In this document: piece by piece, positions 8,205-15,568 of the stretch
How positions within the stretch are numbered: the first letter of the stretch is position 1
How the letters are laid out: the number at the start of each line of letters is the position of its first letter
Position numbers and translations under genes: made by a program
The notes under the pieces: generated by a model
What the model was told of the DNA's origin: nothing
The model's database searches: none
What the model saw: the letters and a program-made list of their open reading frames with translations, nothing else
Assembly: GCA_964417835.1 (NCBI GenBank)
Contig: CAYQJD010000013.1
Location: 1-23,767, forward strand
Direction of reading: 5' to 3'
DNA from: UMGS1124 sp964417835
GTDB lineage: Bacteria; Bacillota_I; Bacilli_A; RF39; UBA660
Length of the DNA stretch: 23,767 nucleotides

Positions 8205-8260
8205 TCTCGCAAACCCTTATAAAAATAAGGATTTATGAAAAATTAAAAAATTGAAAAAAT

Positions 8261-8378
8261 TGTCTACGGTGGTCCATTTGTCCACGATTCGTCCACAAAA
8301 AAATAATTTTTGAGGACGAAAATTAGAAAAACCTATATAAATCAAGAAAAAATCTACGTGGATAAACTATGTGGACAA
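8261..8378. repeat. Cluster of GTCCAC/GTGGAC repeats: possible recombinase arm sites or DnaA boxes
   Basis: Two copies point right (TTGTCCACG 8278-8286, TCGTCCACA 8289-8297) and two left (CGTGGATAA 8357-8365, TGTGGACAA 8370-8378). TCTACGGTGG (from 8263) and TCTACGTGG (8353-8361) form a further direct near-repeat. Paired inverted arms next to an integrase-like start resemble an attP region. The left-pointing copies are also 8/9 matches to the DnaA box TTATCCACA. Function is unproven. Confidence 0.45.
8288..8320. repeat. Long inverted repeat (hairpin or cruciform)
   Basis: TTCGTCC (8288-8294) pairs with GGACGAA (8314-8320). After one A-A mismatch, CAAAAA pairs with TTTTTG, giving a stem of about 13 pairs with a five-base loop. 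No T run follows on either strand, so it is not an obvious terminator. It contains one of the GTCCAC repeats. Confidence 0.6.
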
Positions 8379-8387
8379 AGTTATATA

Positions 8388-8419
8388 AATGTCAGCATTC
8401 GTAAATGTTGGCATTTTTT
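8388..8419 (+). terminator. Strong intrinsic terminator downstream of secA
   Basis: AATGTCAGCATT (8388-8399) pairs with AATGTTGGCATT (8404-8415) as a 12-pair stem with two G-T wobbles and the loop CGTA, ending in six T. It would end secA transcription about 210 bases after the stop codon and insulate the fragment that follows. Confidence 0.85.
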
Positions 8420-8450
8420 CGTTCACTAATATAGTAAAGGAGAGATAATT

Positions 8451-8528
8451 ATGGTAAGCGTTAGAAAGCGTGGTAAGACAGATATTTTATTGAATATGAA
8501 AATAAAATTGCATTATAACAGAATATAA
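8451..8528 (+). pseudogene. Fragment resembling the N-terminus of a phage/ICE tyrosine integrase
   Basis: A 25-codon ORF starts MVSVRKRGKT and has a perfect ribosome site (AAAGGAGAGATAATTATG). The opening MxSVRKRGKTW is typical of the arm-binding N-terminal domain of Bacillota integrases, but the reading frame then diverges (DILLNMKIK...) and stops; no later integrase domain was recognised. The strong ribosome site and the flanking inverted GTCCAC repeats support a decayed mobile-element end. Recognition comes from a ten-residue stretch only, so it could also be an unrelated small protein. Confidence 0.4.
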
Positions 8529-8725
8529 AATTTGGACAGGCAAAAAAGCGTTTCAATCAACATATAATATATATATATATTGCATTGTTTTTTTCTCTTA
8601 TAATTTCCTTTTTAGAAAGAGGGGTTTTAATAATATCTAACATAAACATAATCCTTTTACTGTATATTGTAGTATACGATATACTTAACCAAAAATTAAT
8701 ACTAAATAACGAATTTTTTATCTAA
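8519..8725 (+). other. Unassigned 68-codon open frame without ATG; rest of the 8205-8779 gap
   Basis: From 8519 to the TAA at 8723-8725 one frame stays open. It begins with a basic stretch (GQAKKRFNQ) and continues with two hydrophobic runs (ALFFSLIISFL and INIILLLYIVVYDIL). There is no ATG; a TTG at 8585 has no ribosome site. It may be a degraded membrane-protein gene or a chance open frame in AT-rich DNA. The near-palindrome GTATAT...ATATAC (8662-8684) lies inside it. Nothing else was found before the next promoter. Confidence 0.2.
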
Positions 8726-8748
8726 AAATAGAAAAATATTTTGTTTAA

Positions 8749-8757
8749 TGATATAAT
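8749..8757 (+). promoter_or_regulatory. Extended -10 promoter for the phosphoesterase operon
   Basis: TGATATAAT ends 22 bases before the ATG at 8780; no -35 was seen. Because it lies between an in-frame upstream ATG (8741) and 8780, it also argues for the downstream start. Confidence 0.6.
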
Positions 8758-8779
8758 TATATTCATTAAGGAGAAAGTT

Positions 8780-9655
8780 ATGACAAAAATAGCAATCATA
8801 TCAGATATACATGCAAATATTGATGCTTTAAATTTAGTTTTAAAGGATATTGAAAAAAGAAATGTAGATAAAATTATATGTTTAGGGGATTTAGTTACTA
8901 AATATTTTTATCCAGCAGAAGTTGTAGATGCTATAAAATCTAATAGTGATATAGTTATAAAAGGAAATTGCGATGATCTTGTTTCAAATGATGAAAGATA
9001 CAAATTTGCAAGAGAAAAATTAGGATTAAATAGAATAGAATATTTAGATAATTTACCTAAAAAAGAACAATTAATTATAAATAAAACATTGTTGAATCTT
9101 TTTCATTCAACTCTAAATGATTTAGAAACAATGTTTAATCCAATATTTGATGATAATAACCTAACTAAGTATAAAGATAAAGTTTTACAAAATGATAAAT
9201 ATAATGAAATGTTTTTATCTGACGAACCTCAAATATCTTTAGTAGGACATACTCATTTAAATTATATTGCGCTTGAAAAAAATAATAAGTTAAATATTAT
9301 AAAAAGTCCATCAATTATTACTAATACCCAAAGAGCTATTATTAATGTGGGAAGTGTTGGGGAACATAGTCAAATGAAACTTAATGGTAATGGGCAATAT
9401 GTACCTATCATTGATTCTTTTTTAACATATGTTATTATTAATGATATTAATTTAAAAAATAGTATCCATGCTGAAATAATAAAGGTTCCTTATAAAAATA
9501 CATTAAAAAAAGTTTATTTTGATATGGTTAAAATGCAAAAAGAAGGTAAAGCACCAAATTCTCCAATGGATACAAAAAAAGTTCACGATTCGCTTATAAA
9601 TATGGATGTTAGAGAATCTGATATTAAAGAAGAATTTAAAAAAAGAGGATTATAG
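8780..9655 (+). CDS. Calcineurin-like metallophosphoesterase
   Basis: Predicted two-metal phosphoesterase of the YfcE/MJ0936-like group; the substrate is unknown. The family motifs run in order: D9-I-H11 in ISDIHAN, D37 in CLGDL, N63 in KGNCDD, H109 in LFHST, and GHTH at 156-159, then NVGSVGE, which is typical of YfcE-type enzymes. The product is 291 residues, longer than minimal members (about 160-180), with extra sequence between the N-D motif and GHTH. The start is the ATG at 8780 with AAGGAG just upstream, not an in-frame ATG at 8741 that precedes the promoter. The next gene begins one base after its stop, so the two form an operon. A link to UDP-sugar metabolism is only suggested by that context. 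Confidence 0.88.
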   Translation: MTKIAIISDIHANIDALNLVLKDIEKRNVDKIICLGDLVTKYFYPAEVVDAIKSNSDIVIKGNCDDLVSNDERYKFAREKLGLNRIEYLDNLPKKEQLIINKTLLNLFHSTLNDLETMFNPIFDDNNLTKYKDKVLQNDKYNEMFLSDEPQISLVGHTHLNYIALEKNNKLNIIKSPSIITNTQRAIINVGSVGEHSQMKLNGNGQYVPIIDSFLTYVIINDINLKNSIHAEIIKVPYKNTLKKVYFDMVKMQKEGKAPNSPMDTKKVHDSLINMDVRESDIKEEFKKRGL

Positions 9656-9656
9656 A

Positions 9657-10886
9657 ATGAATAAAATAAAAATTCTAAACTACTTAAAATCTTTTGGACA
9701 AGAACATTTAATAAATTTTTTTGATGAACTTAATTTTAAAGAAAGAAAAATTCTATTAAATGAAATAAAAAAAACAAATTTTGGTTTTATGAATGAATTA
9801 TATAAAAATTCTTTCTTTGATGAAAAAATAGATATGAATAAAATATCAAATTTAAGATGTATAAGTAATTTAAATGAAGAAAATAAATTATTATATAAAA
9901 ATGCAGGGGAAAATTTAGTAAAAAATGGTAATTATGCTATAGTTATTATGGCAGGAGGTAATGCTTCAAGACTTGGGATAGATATTCCTAAAGGTTGTCT
10001 AGAACTAAATATTAAAAATAAAAAAATATCATTATTTGAACTTTTTATTTCACAACTAAAAAATATAAGAAAAGATTTTGGAGTTTTTATTAATATTTAT
10101 ATTATGACAAGTGATTCTAATTATGCTAAAACAATAAATTATTTTGAACAAAATAATTATTTTAATTATCCAAAAAAATATATAAAGTTTTTTATACAAG
10201 AGAATCTTCCTATATTAGATAAAGATGGAAAAATATTATTAAAAAATAAATATCATATTTTATATGGTCCAAATGGTAATGGTGATGTTTTTAATTCTTT
10301 AAAAAAAAGTAAATTGATAAAAGATATGGAAAAGAAAAATATTAAATTTGTTTTATTTTCTACTGTAGATAATGCTTTAACAAAATTAATAGATTTTCAA
10401 TTTATTGGGGCTACAATTTGTAATAATTATGATGTTTCTACTAAAACTTTATTTAAAGAAGATGAAAATTCTAAAGATTGGGTTTTTTGTAAATATAATA
10501 ATAAACCATATATGCTTCCATCTTTATATATTAATTTAGATATTTCAAATAAAAAGGATAAAGAGAATAATTTTTTATTCAGAGATACTAATATAACTTA
10601 TCATTTAGTTTCATTAGAAGAAATTAAAAAATTATCTAAAATTAAATTAAAATATCATAGAGCATATAAAAAAAATGATTATATGAATTTAGAAGGGAAA
10701 ATAATTAAATCAGACATTCCTAATTCTTTTAAATTTGAAAAATTTATATTTGATGCGTTTTATTATTGCAATGATATGCTCTTATACAGAATACAAAAAA
10801 ACGAATTTTGCCCTATAAAAAATAAAAATGATATTTCAAAATTTGAAACAATAAATAAGACAATAGAATATAAAATTGATAAATAA
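9657..10886 (+). CDS. UDPGP-family UDP-sugar pyrophosphorylase (UDP-GlcNAc/UDP-Glc type)
   Basis: Nucleotidyltransferase of the eukaryote-like UDPGP family, which makes UDP-HexNAc or UDP-glucose from UTP and sugar-1-phosphate. The signature loop AGGNASRLG is at 99-107, followed by IDIPKGCLE with the conserved lysine K112. Further family features are YIMTSD, FFIQENLPILDKDGK, and the GPNGNGDVF loop that contacts the sugar. The 409-residue length fits single-domain bacterial members. Starting at 9657 (AGAGGA upstream) leaves one base after the phosphoesterase stop; an earlier in-frame start would overlap that gene by 50 bases. Bacteria normally use GlmU or GalU, so this family is less usual here. 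The N-terminal 85 residues are poorly conserved. Sugar specificity cannot be read by eye. Confidence 0.85.
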   Translation: MNKIKILNYLKSFGQEHLINFFDELNFKERKILLNEIKKTNFGFMNELYKNSFFDEKIDMNKISNLRCISNLNEENKLLYKNAGENLVKNGNYAIVIMAGGNASRLGIDIPKGCLELNIKNKKISLFELFISQLKNIRKDFGVFINIYIMTSDSNYAKTINYFEQNNYFNYPKKYIKFFIQENLPILDKDGKILLKNKYHILYGPNGNGDVFNSLKKSKLIKDMEKKNIKFVLFSTVDNALTKLIDFQFIGATICNNYDVSTKTLFKEDENSKDWVFCKYNNKPYMLPSLYINLDISNKKDKENNFLFRDTNITYHLVSLEEIKKLSKIKLKYHRAYKKNDYMNLEGKIIKSDIPNSFKFEKFIFDAFYYCNDMLLYRIQKNEFCPIKNKNDISKFETINKTIEYKIDK

Positions 10887-10894
10887 TCTCATTA

Positions 10895-11126
10895 GAATAC
10901 TCTTATGAATCCAGTGATGTGAATGCAAAATTAATAATGTACTTAGATGAAACAGAAAACTAAAGAATTAAAATCATTAAAAGAAAATGAACTATTATAT
11001 TAATTTAAATAAACTTATGGCGAATTACGAGATATGGGAGTTTTAATTAAAGGAGATGTGTGCGGATCTTTGATGTTATACATTTAGCATATGGAAGCTT
11101 TAGATGAAGAAGATGTAAATTATATT
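10895..11126 (+). pseudogene. Decayed gene of unknown family
   Basis: Protein-like sequence survives in two frames. EYSYESSDVNAKLIMYLDET reads from 10895 in one frame. From 10962 the next frame gives KELKSLKENELLY, then YGELRDMGVLIKGDVCGS, then HMEALDEEDVNYIK, broken by in-frame stops at 11001, 11010 and 11085. One frameshift plus three stops, with non-random charged helical sequence on both sides, indicates a former gene of at least 75 codons. I do not recognise the family. No start codon or ribosome site was found. It lies between convergent operons, directly before the asnB terminator, a usual place for relics. Confidence 0.45.
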
Positions 11127-11160
11127 AAATTAAAATCAATCATAAGATTGATTTTAATTT
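11127..11160. terminator. Perfect 15-bp inverted repeat at the end of asnB (bidirectional)
   Basis: Arms 11127-11141 and 11146-11160 are fully complementary (core TCAATC/GATTGA) with the loop ATAA. T-rich sequence follows in both directions, though without a clean T run. It contains the asnB stop codon (11154-11156) and serves convergent transcription from both sides. Confidence 0.65.
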
Positions 11161-12995
11161 GTATTTTCATCTAAAAAGAATCTTTTATACCATATTAAAA
11201 ATGTAAAAACTGTATATATTTTTTTACCATTTGATGCTTTTTGATTATAATGATCATCTAATAATTTATTTATCTTAGAAATATCAAAAAATTCTTTTGC
11301 ATAATCTGCATTGAAAGTTTCTTTAACTATATTATAATACTTTTTTTCTTTAATCCAATTTCCAAATGGTACAGGGAAACCTAATTTTTTTCTTTTAGCC
11401 CATTCCTCAGGAATAACATTATTTGCAACGTCTCTAAATATTTTTTTAGTTTCACCATTTCTTACTAAATATTTAGTAGGAATTTTTTTGGATAAATTCC
11501 ATACGTTTTTGTCTAAAAATGGTACTCTTAGTTCCACAGAATTAGCCATACTCATTTTATCAGCTTTTAGTAAAATATCATTTGGTAACCAAAAATTTAG
11601 ATCAATATACATTTTTTTTAAAATATCATCTTTGTCTTTTACTTCATCATAATATGATTTACATAAATTATAAGGAGATAACTCAACTTTATAATCGTTA
11701 TTTAATATTTCTTTAGCTTCATTTGGTAAAAACATTTCTGTTTTATTATAATATCTTTTTTCTAATTTATTTCCATATTTTATTAAAGTATTTTTGCCTT
11801 TAAAATAAGGTAATGGTTTTATTAATTTTGCTATATTGTTTCTTATAAATATTGGTAATGATAAATAAAGTTGCTCTTTATTTGAAACATTATATTCATT
11901 ATATCCTCCAAACATTTCGTCAGCACCTTCACCAGATAAAACTACTTTAACTTTTTTACTTGCTAGTTTACTTAAAAAATATAATGGTACTGTGGAAACA
12001 TTGGCACTAGGTTCGTCACAATGATATTGTATGGTAGGCAAAATATCAAAAAATTCATCTGCAGATATTATTTTTGAATAATGTTTAATTTTAAAATGTT
12101 TAGAAAGATCTTCAGCATAATCTATTTCAGAAAAACCTTTTCCAGCAAATCCTACTGTAAAAGTTTTATTAGGCTTAGCAGTTGCTACGACATAAGAAGA
12201 ATCAACTCCACCACTTAGGTAAGACCCAACTTCTACATCACTAATCTTATGATAATTAATAGAAGATTCCAGCGTTTCTTTTACTAATTGTTGATAATAT
12301 TCATATGAATTATCTTCTTTTTCATACTTTAGCTTAAAATATTCTTTTACTTCTATTTTATTATTCTGATAAATAAAATAATGACCAGGTTTTAGTTTTT
12401 TTGTATATTTAAAAAATGTATCTTCTAAATGATTTGTACCATATGAAAGATATAGCTGTAGTGCATTTTTATTTAATTCTTTTATAAATTGGGGATGGTC
12501 TAAAAATGATTTAATTTCAGAGCCCACCATAAATAGATTTTTATAATCATAATAATAGAACGGTTTAATCCCAAAATAATCACGTGCTCCGATTAATTTT
12601 TTATTATTTATATCATAAATTATTATGGCAAACATTCCTCTTAGTTTATTAAAAATATTTAAATTATATTCTTCATAACCATGTACAATAACTTCAGTAT
12701 CAGAATTAGTTTTAAATTTATGACCATATGCAATAAGGTCTTTTTTTATTTCTTTATAATTATATATTTCTCCATTAAGCATTACACAGATACTTTTATC
12801 TTCATTAAAAATTGGCTGATCCCCACTTTTTAAATCAATTATAGATAGTCTTCTGAAACCTAAAGCAATATCTGAATTTATAAAATATCCTTCACTATCT
12901 GGACCTCTATGAATAATTCTATCGGTCATTTTTTTTATTATTTCTTTTTTTTCATTTTTTTTTAATGTATCTACAAATCCACAAAATCCACACAT
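11154..12995 (-). CDS. asnB: Asparagine synthetase, glutamine-hydrolysing (AsnB/AsnH type)
   Basis: Amidates an aspartyl carboxylate using glutamine and ATP. The class II amidotransferase domain (about 1-210) begins MCGFCGF; C2 becomes the N-terminal nucleophile, so the start is the ATG at 12993-12995 and not an in-frame codon seven residues earlier. RRLSIIDL and NGEIYNY complete the glutaminase site. The synthetase domain has the PP-loop SGGVDSS (261-267), then LSGEGADEMFGGY and KADKMSMANSVELRVPFLD. The product is 613 residues, the usual Gram-positive AsnB/AsnO length. It is the last gene of a - strand operon, 5 bases after the ATP-grasp gene. That neighbour suggests the substrate may be D-Asp in a peptidoglycan side chain, as for lactococcal AsnH, rather than free L-Asp. 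This is inference. Confidence 0.95.
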   Translation of the reverse strand: MCGFCGFVDTLKKNEKKEIIKKMTDRIIHRGPDSEGYFINSDIALGFRRLSIIDLKSGDQPIFNEDKSICVMLNGEIYNYKEIKKDLIAYGHKFKTNSDTEVIVHGYEEYNLNIFNKLRGMFAIIIYDINNKKLIGARDYFGIKPFYYYDYKNLFMVGSEIKSFLDHPQFIKELNKNALQLYLSYGTNHLEDTFFKYTKKLKPGHYFIYQNNKIEVKEYFKLKYEKEDNSYEYYQQLVKETLESSINYHKISDVEVGSYLSGGVDSSYVVATAKPNKTFTVGFAGKGFSEIDYAEDLSKHFKIKHYSKIISADEFFDILPTIQYHCDEPSANVSTVPLYFLSKLASKKVKVVLSGEGADEMFGGYNEYNVSNKEQLYLSLPIFIRNNIAKLIKPLPYFKGKNTLIKYGNKLEKRYYNKTEMFLPNEAKEILNNDYKVELSPYNLCKSYYDEVKDKDDILKKMYIDLNFWLPNDILLKADKMSMANSVELRVPFLDKNVWNLSKKIPTKYLVRNGETKKIFRDVANNVIPEEWAKRKKLGFPVPFGNWIKEKKYYNIVKETFNADYAKEFFDISKINKLLDDHYNQKASNGKKIYTVFTFLIWYKRFFLDENTN

Positions 12996-13000
12996 TTTTA

Positions 13001-14233
13001 TCACTTCCAATCCCATTTGAAGTTTTTATAAGCATTAATGTAATTCCACTCTATTTTTAATAGTAATAATTTTCTCAAAATACCATTGTCTTTTTTATAA
13101 ACTAGAGGATGTTCTCTTTTTTTCCACATTTTTAAAACTTTTGTTTTATACTCTTCATTTTTAATATATTTTTTCACTATATACTTTGGTACGAAGCTTA
13201 ATAATTGCTCTTTTTCAATAATTTTAAAATTCATACTTTCATTAAATATTAAATCTTTTGCTAATACTTCGATTAAGTTATATCCACAAGGTGAAATATA
13301 ATAAGAACATCTTCCTTGTCTAGCATTAATTTCCATAACTTTATATTTATTATCTCTTTCATCATATTTCATATCAAACTCTGCAAATCCTTGGTAGCCA
13401 ATATTTTCCATGAATTTTTTTATTTTCTCTATTTGATCTTCTACTCCAGGGAATTGAGAATAACCATTAATTAAAACCGCTGCATTTCCTATCATTTTAG
13501 GAGAGTGTTCTTGAAGTCCAATTTGAGCAAAAGATACTAATTTTACATTTTTATTTTTATCACAATATACTACTGCATCAAAAAGATGAGAATCATCTCC
13601 AGGAATATATTCTTGAAGTATAAGAATATCATCATATTTTCCTTTTTTAAAATATTTAATAACTTGGTATAATTCTTCTAAAGAGTTTAATTTATAAATT
13701 TTTTTCTTTCCATTAAAATTAATATGTTTAAATTTAATAACATTTGAAGGTTTAACGATTATTGGAAATGTTAATTCTTCAGTTATTTTATCATCATTTT
13801 TACAATCATAATAAAGTGTTTTAGGTAAATCTAAACAAGAATCGGCATAAGTTTTATAAAATAAATCTTTTATAACCAAACTTTTTTGCAATTTTATATT
13901 AGGATAATTAAAATAAAATTTCTTTTTTAATTTTTTTTGATTTTTAGCAATATATTCTCCATAAGTTTCATTAGAACTTACTAAAAGAATTTTTTCATTC
14001 TTATGGTTATTGTAATATTCATTTAACTCATTTAAAAATATTTTTTCATCCCAAAGATTTTCCACGTATTTTATATTTAAAATTTTAGTATACTTTGTAT
14101 AAGATAAAGGCTTTTCTCCTGGAGTTATTAAGGCTATTAAATCCGCCTTTTTCCCAGTATATTCATGATAACATCTCGCTAAATAATAAGCGTTGATATC
14201 ACTTCCTATAATTAAAGTTCTAAATTCTTGCAT
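13001..14233 (-). CDS. ATP-grasp carboxylate-amine ligase, D-aspartate ligase-like
   Basis: Resembles the D-aspartate ligase of Enterococcus faecium and Lactococcus (Asl family), which attaches D-Asp to the lysine of the UDP-MurNAc pentapeptide. The N-terminal domain begins with IIGSDINAYYLARCYHE, a strong counterpart of the IxLGSDxNxYGxAR opening of that family. The ATP-grasp core shows FPIIVKPSNVIKFKHI, LQEYIPGDDSH and GFAEFDMKYDERDNKYKVME, and the metal/substrate end INARQGRCSYY, all in family order. The 410-residue length is close to that of Asl. The start overlaps the racemase gene by 22 bases and is supported by GAGGAG on the - strand. Flanking racemase and asparagine synthetase genes give the expected supply and amidation steps. 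The amino-acid specificity is not proven. Confidence 0.75.
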   Translation of the reverse strand: MQEFRTLIIGSDINAYYLARCYHEYTGKKADLIALITPGEKPLSYTKYTKILNIKYVENLWDEKIFLNELNEYYNNHKNEKILLVSSNETYGEYIAKNQKKLKKKFYFNYPNIKLQKSLVIKDLFYKTYADSCLDLPKTLYYDCKNDDKITEELTFPIIVKPSNVIKFKHINFNGKKKIYKLNSLEELYQVIKYFKKGKYDDILILQEYIPGDDSHLFDAVVYCDKNKNVKLVSFAQIGLQEHSPKMIGNAAVLINGYSQFPGVEDQIEKIKKFMENIGYQGFAEFDMKYDERDNKYKVMEINARQGRCSYYISPCGYNLIEVLAKDLIFNESMNFKIIEKEQLLSFVPKYIVKKYIKNEEYKTKVLKMWKKREHPLVYKKDNGILRKLLLLKIEWNYINAYKNFKWDWK

Positions 14234-15393
14234 AATGATACTCCTCTATATTTAACTTCGTATTTTTTGTTTTTATATATATATACTCTTGGGACCCTAT
14301 CAGTAACGCTTACTAATAGTTTGTAAACATTTTGATTAGACCAATTAGCAGCTTTTCTAGTAGAAATATTATTTCCAAATATTTCTACTTCATCGTTAAC
14401 CTTTACAGTTTCATCGACTATAATTGTTGTTACATCCATATAATTTACAATTATTTCATAAAGTTTCCTATTTATAGAAACATACTTTTTATCAATGTAT
14501 AAAAAATCAGCAAAACCATATGCTAAAATTGCAATTCTCATATCTTTTTCGGCACTATACATATTTCCATAACCAATTATCTCGCCTTTTTTAATATTTT
14601 TAATTTCTATAACTTTGGTTTTAAATGTAAAAACAGTCTCTAAATTTAACTTTGGAGCAATAAATTTGTTTTTTTTAAATAAAATGATTTTATTTAAAAG
14701 TCTTCTTTTAAAAGAAGGAATATATTCTTTTTTATTAAAACCATACATAATTATTCCTAATCTTACACCATTTGCAAAAGGAATTTTTTCATGTTGCTCC
14801 ATTGTTAAAGAACGATCTAAATGTATAATTGGAATATTATCCAAATTAATATCTTTAGTAATATTTTTAAAATTCTCAATTTGCAGTTTATAAATTTTAT
14901 TATCCTTTATTCCGTTTGAAAGATGTGTATAAATTCCTTCTAGAAATAATGATTCGTTTGAATGTTGATATATATATTTTGCTTCATCGCAAGATTTAAT
15001 TCCAAATCTGTTCATTCCACTATCAATTTTTAAATGAAATTTGATTTTTATATTATCTTTTTTTAGTTTTTTGAAAAAATTTAAATTATCTATTGTTATA
15101 GTTATATTATTTTTTATTGCATCATTTAAAGCTGTATATTCGATAGGCTCTAATATTAAAATAGGAATTTTTTTATCTAAACATCTTATTTCTAAAGCTT
15201 CTTCTAAAGATGATACAGCTAAATAATTTATTCCGCCATTTATTAAATACTTTATAGATTCTATTCCATGACCATATGCATTAGCTTTAACAACGCCAAA
15301 GTAATATTTATATTCACTATAAACTTTTTTTATTTGTTTAATGTTATTTTCCAATTTTTCTGAATTAATTTCTACGTAAGTTTTTCTATACAT
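14212..15393 (-). CDS. alr: Alanine racemase-fold PLP amino-acid racemase
   Basis: PLP-dependent racemase; the default assignment is L/D-alanine for peptidoglycan. The PLP lysine is K36 in VVKANAYGHG. The C-terminal barrel has GYGNMYSAEKD, whose first Tyr corresponds to the second catalytic base, then AYGFADF, YMD in place of the usual CMD substrate-binding motif, and RVPRVY near the end. The 393-residue length is slightly above the usual 360-390. The start is an ATG with AGAGGT 8 bases upstream. It is the first gene of the racemase-ligase-asparagine synthetase operon. This position raises the alternative that it is, or also acts as, an aspartate racemase. Residues around the substrate pocket are rather divergent, so substrate is open. 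Confidence 0.88.
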   Translation of the reverse strand: MYRKTYVEINSEKLENNIKQIKKVYSEYKYYFGVVKANAYGHGIESIKYLINGGINYLAVSSLEEALEIRCLDKKIPILILEPIEYTALNDAIKNNITITIDNLNFFKKLKKDNIKIKFHLKIDSGMNRFGIKSCDEAKYIYQHSNESLFLEGIYTHLSNGIKDNKIYKLQIENFKNITKDINLDNIPIIHLDRSLTMEQHEKIPFANGVRLGIIMYGFNKKEYIPSFKRRLLNKIILFKKNKFIAPKLNLETVFTFKTKVIEIKNIKKGEIIGYGNMYSAEKDMRIAILAYGFADFLYIDKKYVSINRKLYEIIVNYMDVTTIIVDETVKVNDEVEIFGNNISTRKAANWSNQNVYKLLVSVTDRVPRVYIYKNKKYEVKYRGVSLCKNLEL

Positions 15394-15412
15394 ATATAAA
15401 TACCTCTTTAAT

Positions 15413-15421
15413 ATTATAACA
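15413..15421 (-). promoter_or_regulatory. Extended -10 promoter of the racemase operon
   Basis: On the - strand TGTTATAAT, a perfect TGnTATAAT, ends 19 bases before the alr ATG. It is divergent from the prfB promoter about 125 bases away. The stretch between holds no ORF or clear operator. Confidence 0.6.
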
Positions 15422-15544
15422 CGCTAAACTTATATTATAAAAGAATGTTAATTTATTTTTTACTAAAATTAACAATTAAAGACGAAAATTAAAATGGCTC
15501 AAAATTATTGTAATTAAAATTATCTATCTAAAAATAATATTGTT

Positions 15545-15553
15545 TGTTATAAT
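15545..15553 (+). promoter_or_regulatory. Extended -10 promoter for prfB
   Basis: TGTTATAAT ends 15 bases before the prfB ATG. The transcript would begin only a few bases before or within the AAAGGTG ribosome site, so the leader is very short. Confidence 0.55.
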
Positions 15554-15568
15554 AATAAAGGTGATATT

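Noticed and set aside
8215..8230. CCTTAT/ATAAGG hairpin as the secA terminator
   Set aside because: A six-pair AT-rich stem with no following T run; the hairpin at 8388-8419 is far better.
8205..8420. Structured RNA gene (tmRNA, 6S or SRP RNA) downstream of secA
   Set aside because: There is a good terminator and a hairpin, but no conserved core of any of these RNAs and no promoter was recognised.
8741..8779. Upstream in-frame ATG for the phosphoesterase gene
   Set aside because: The extended -10 promoter lies inside this stretch and a better ribosome site precedes the ATG at 8780, where the conserved TKIAIISDIHAN begins.
12996..13016. Seven-residue longer N-terminus for the asparagine synthetase
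   Set aside because: The catalytic cysteine must follow the initiator Met directly, so the start is at 12995.
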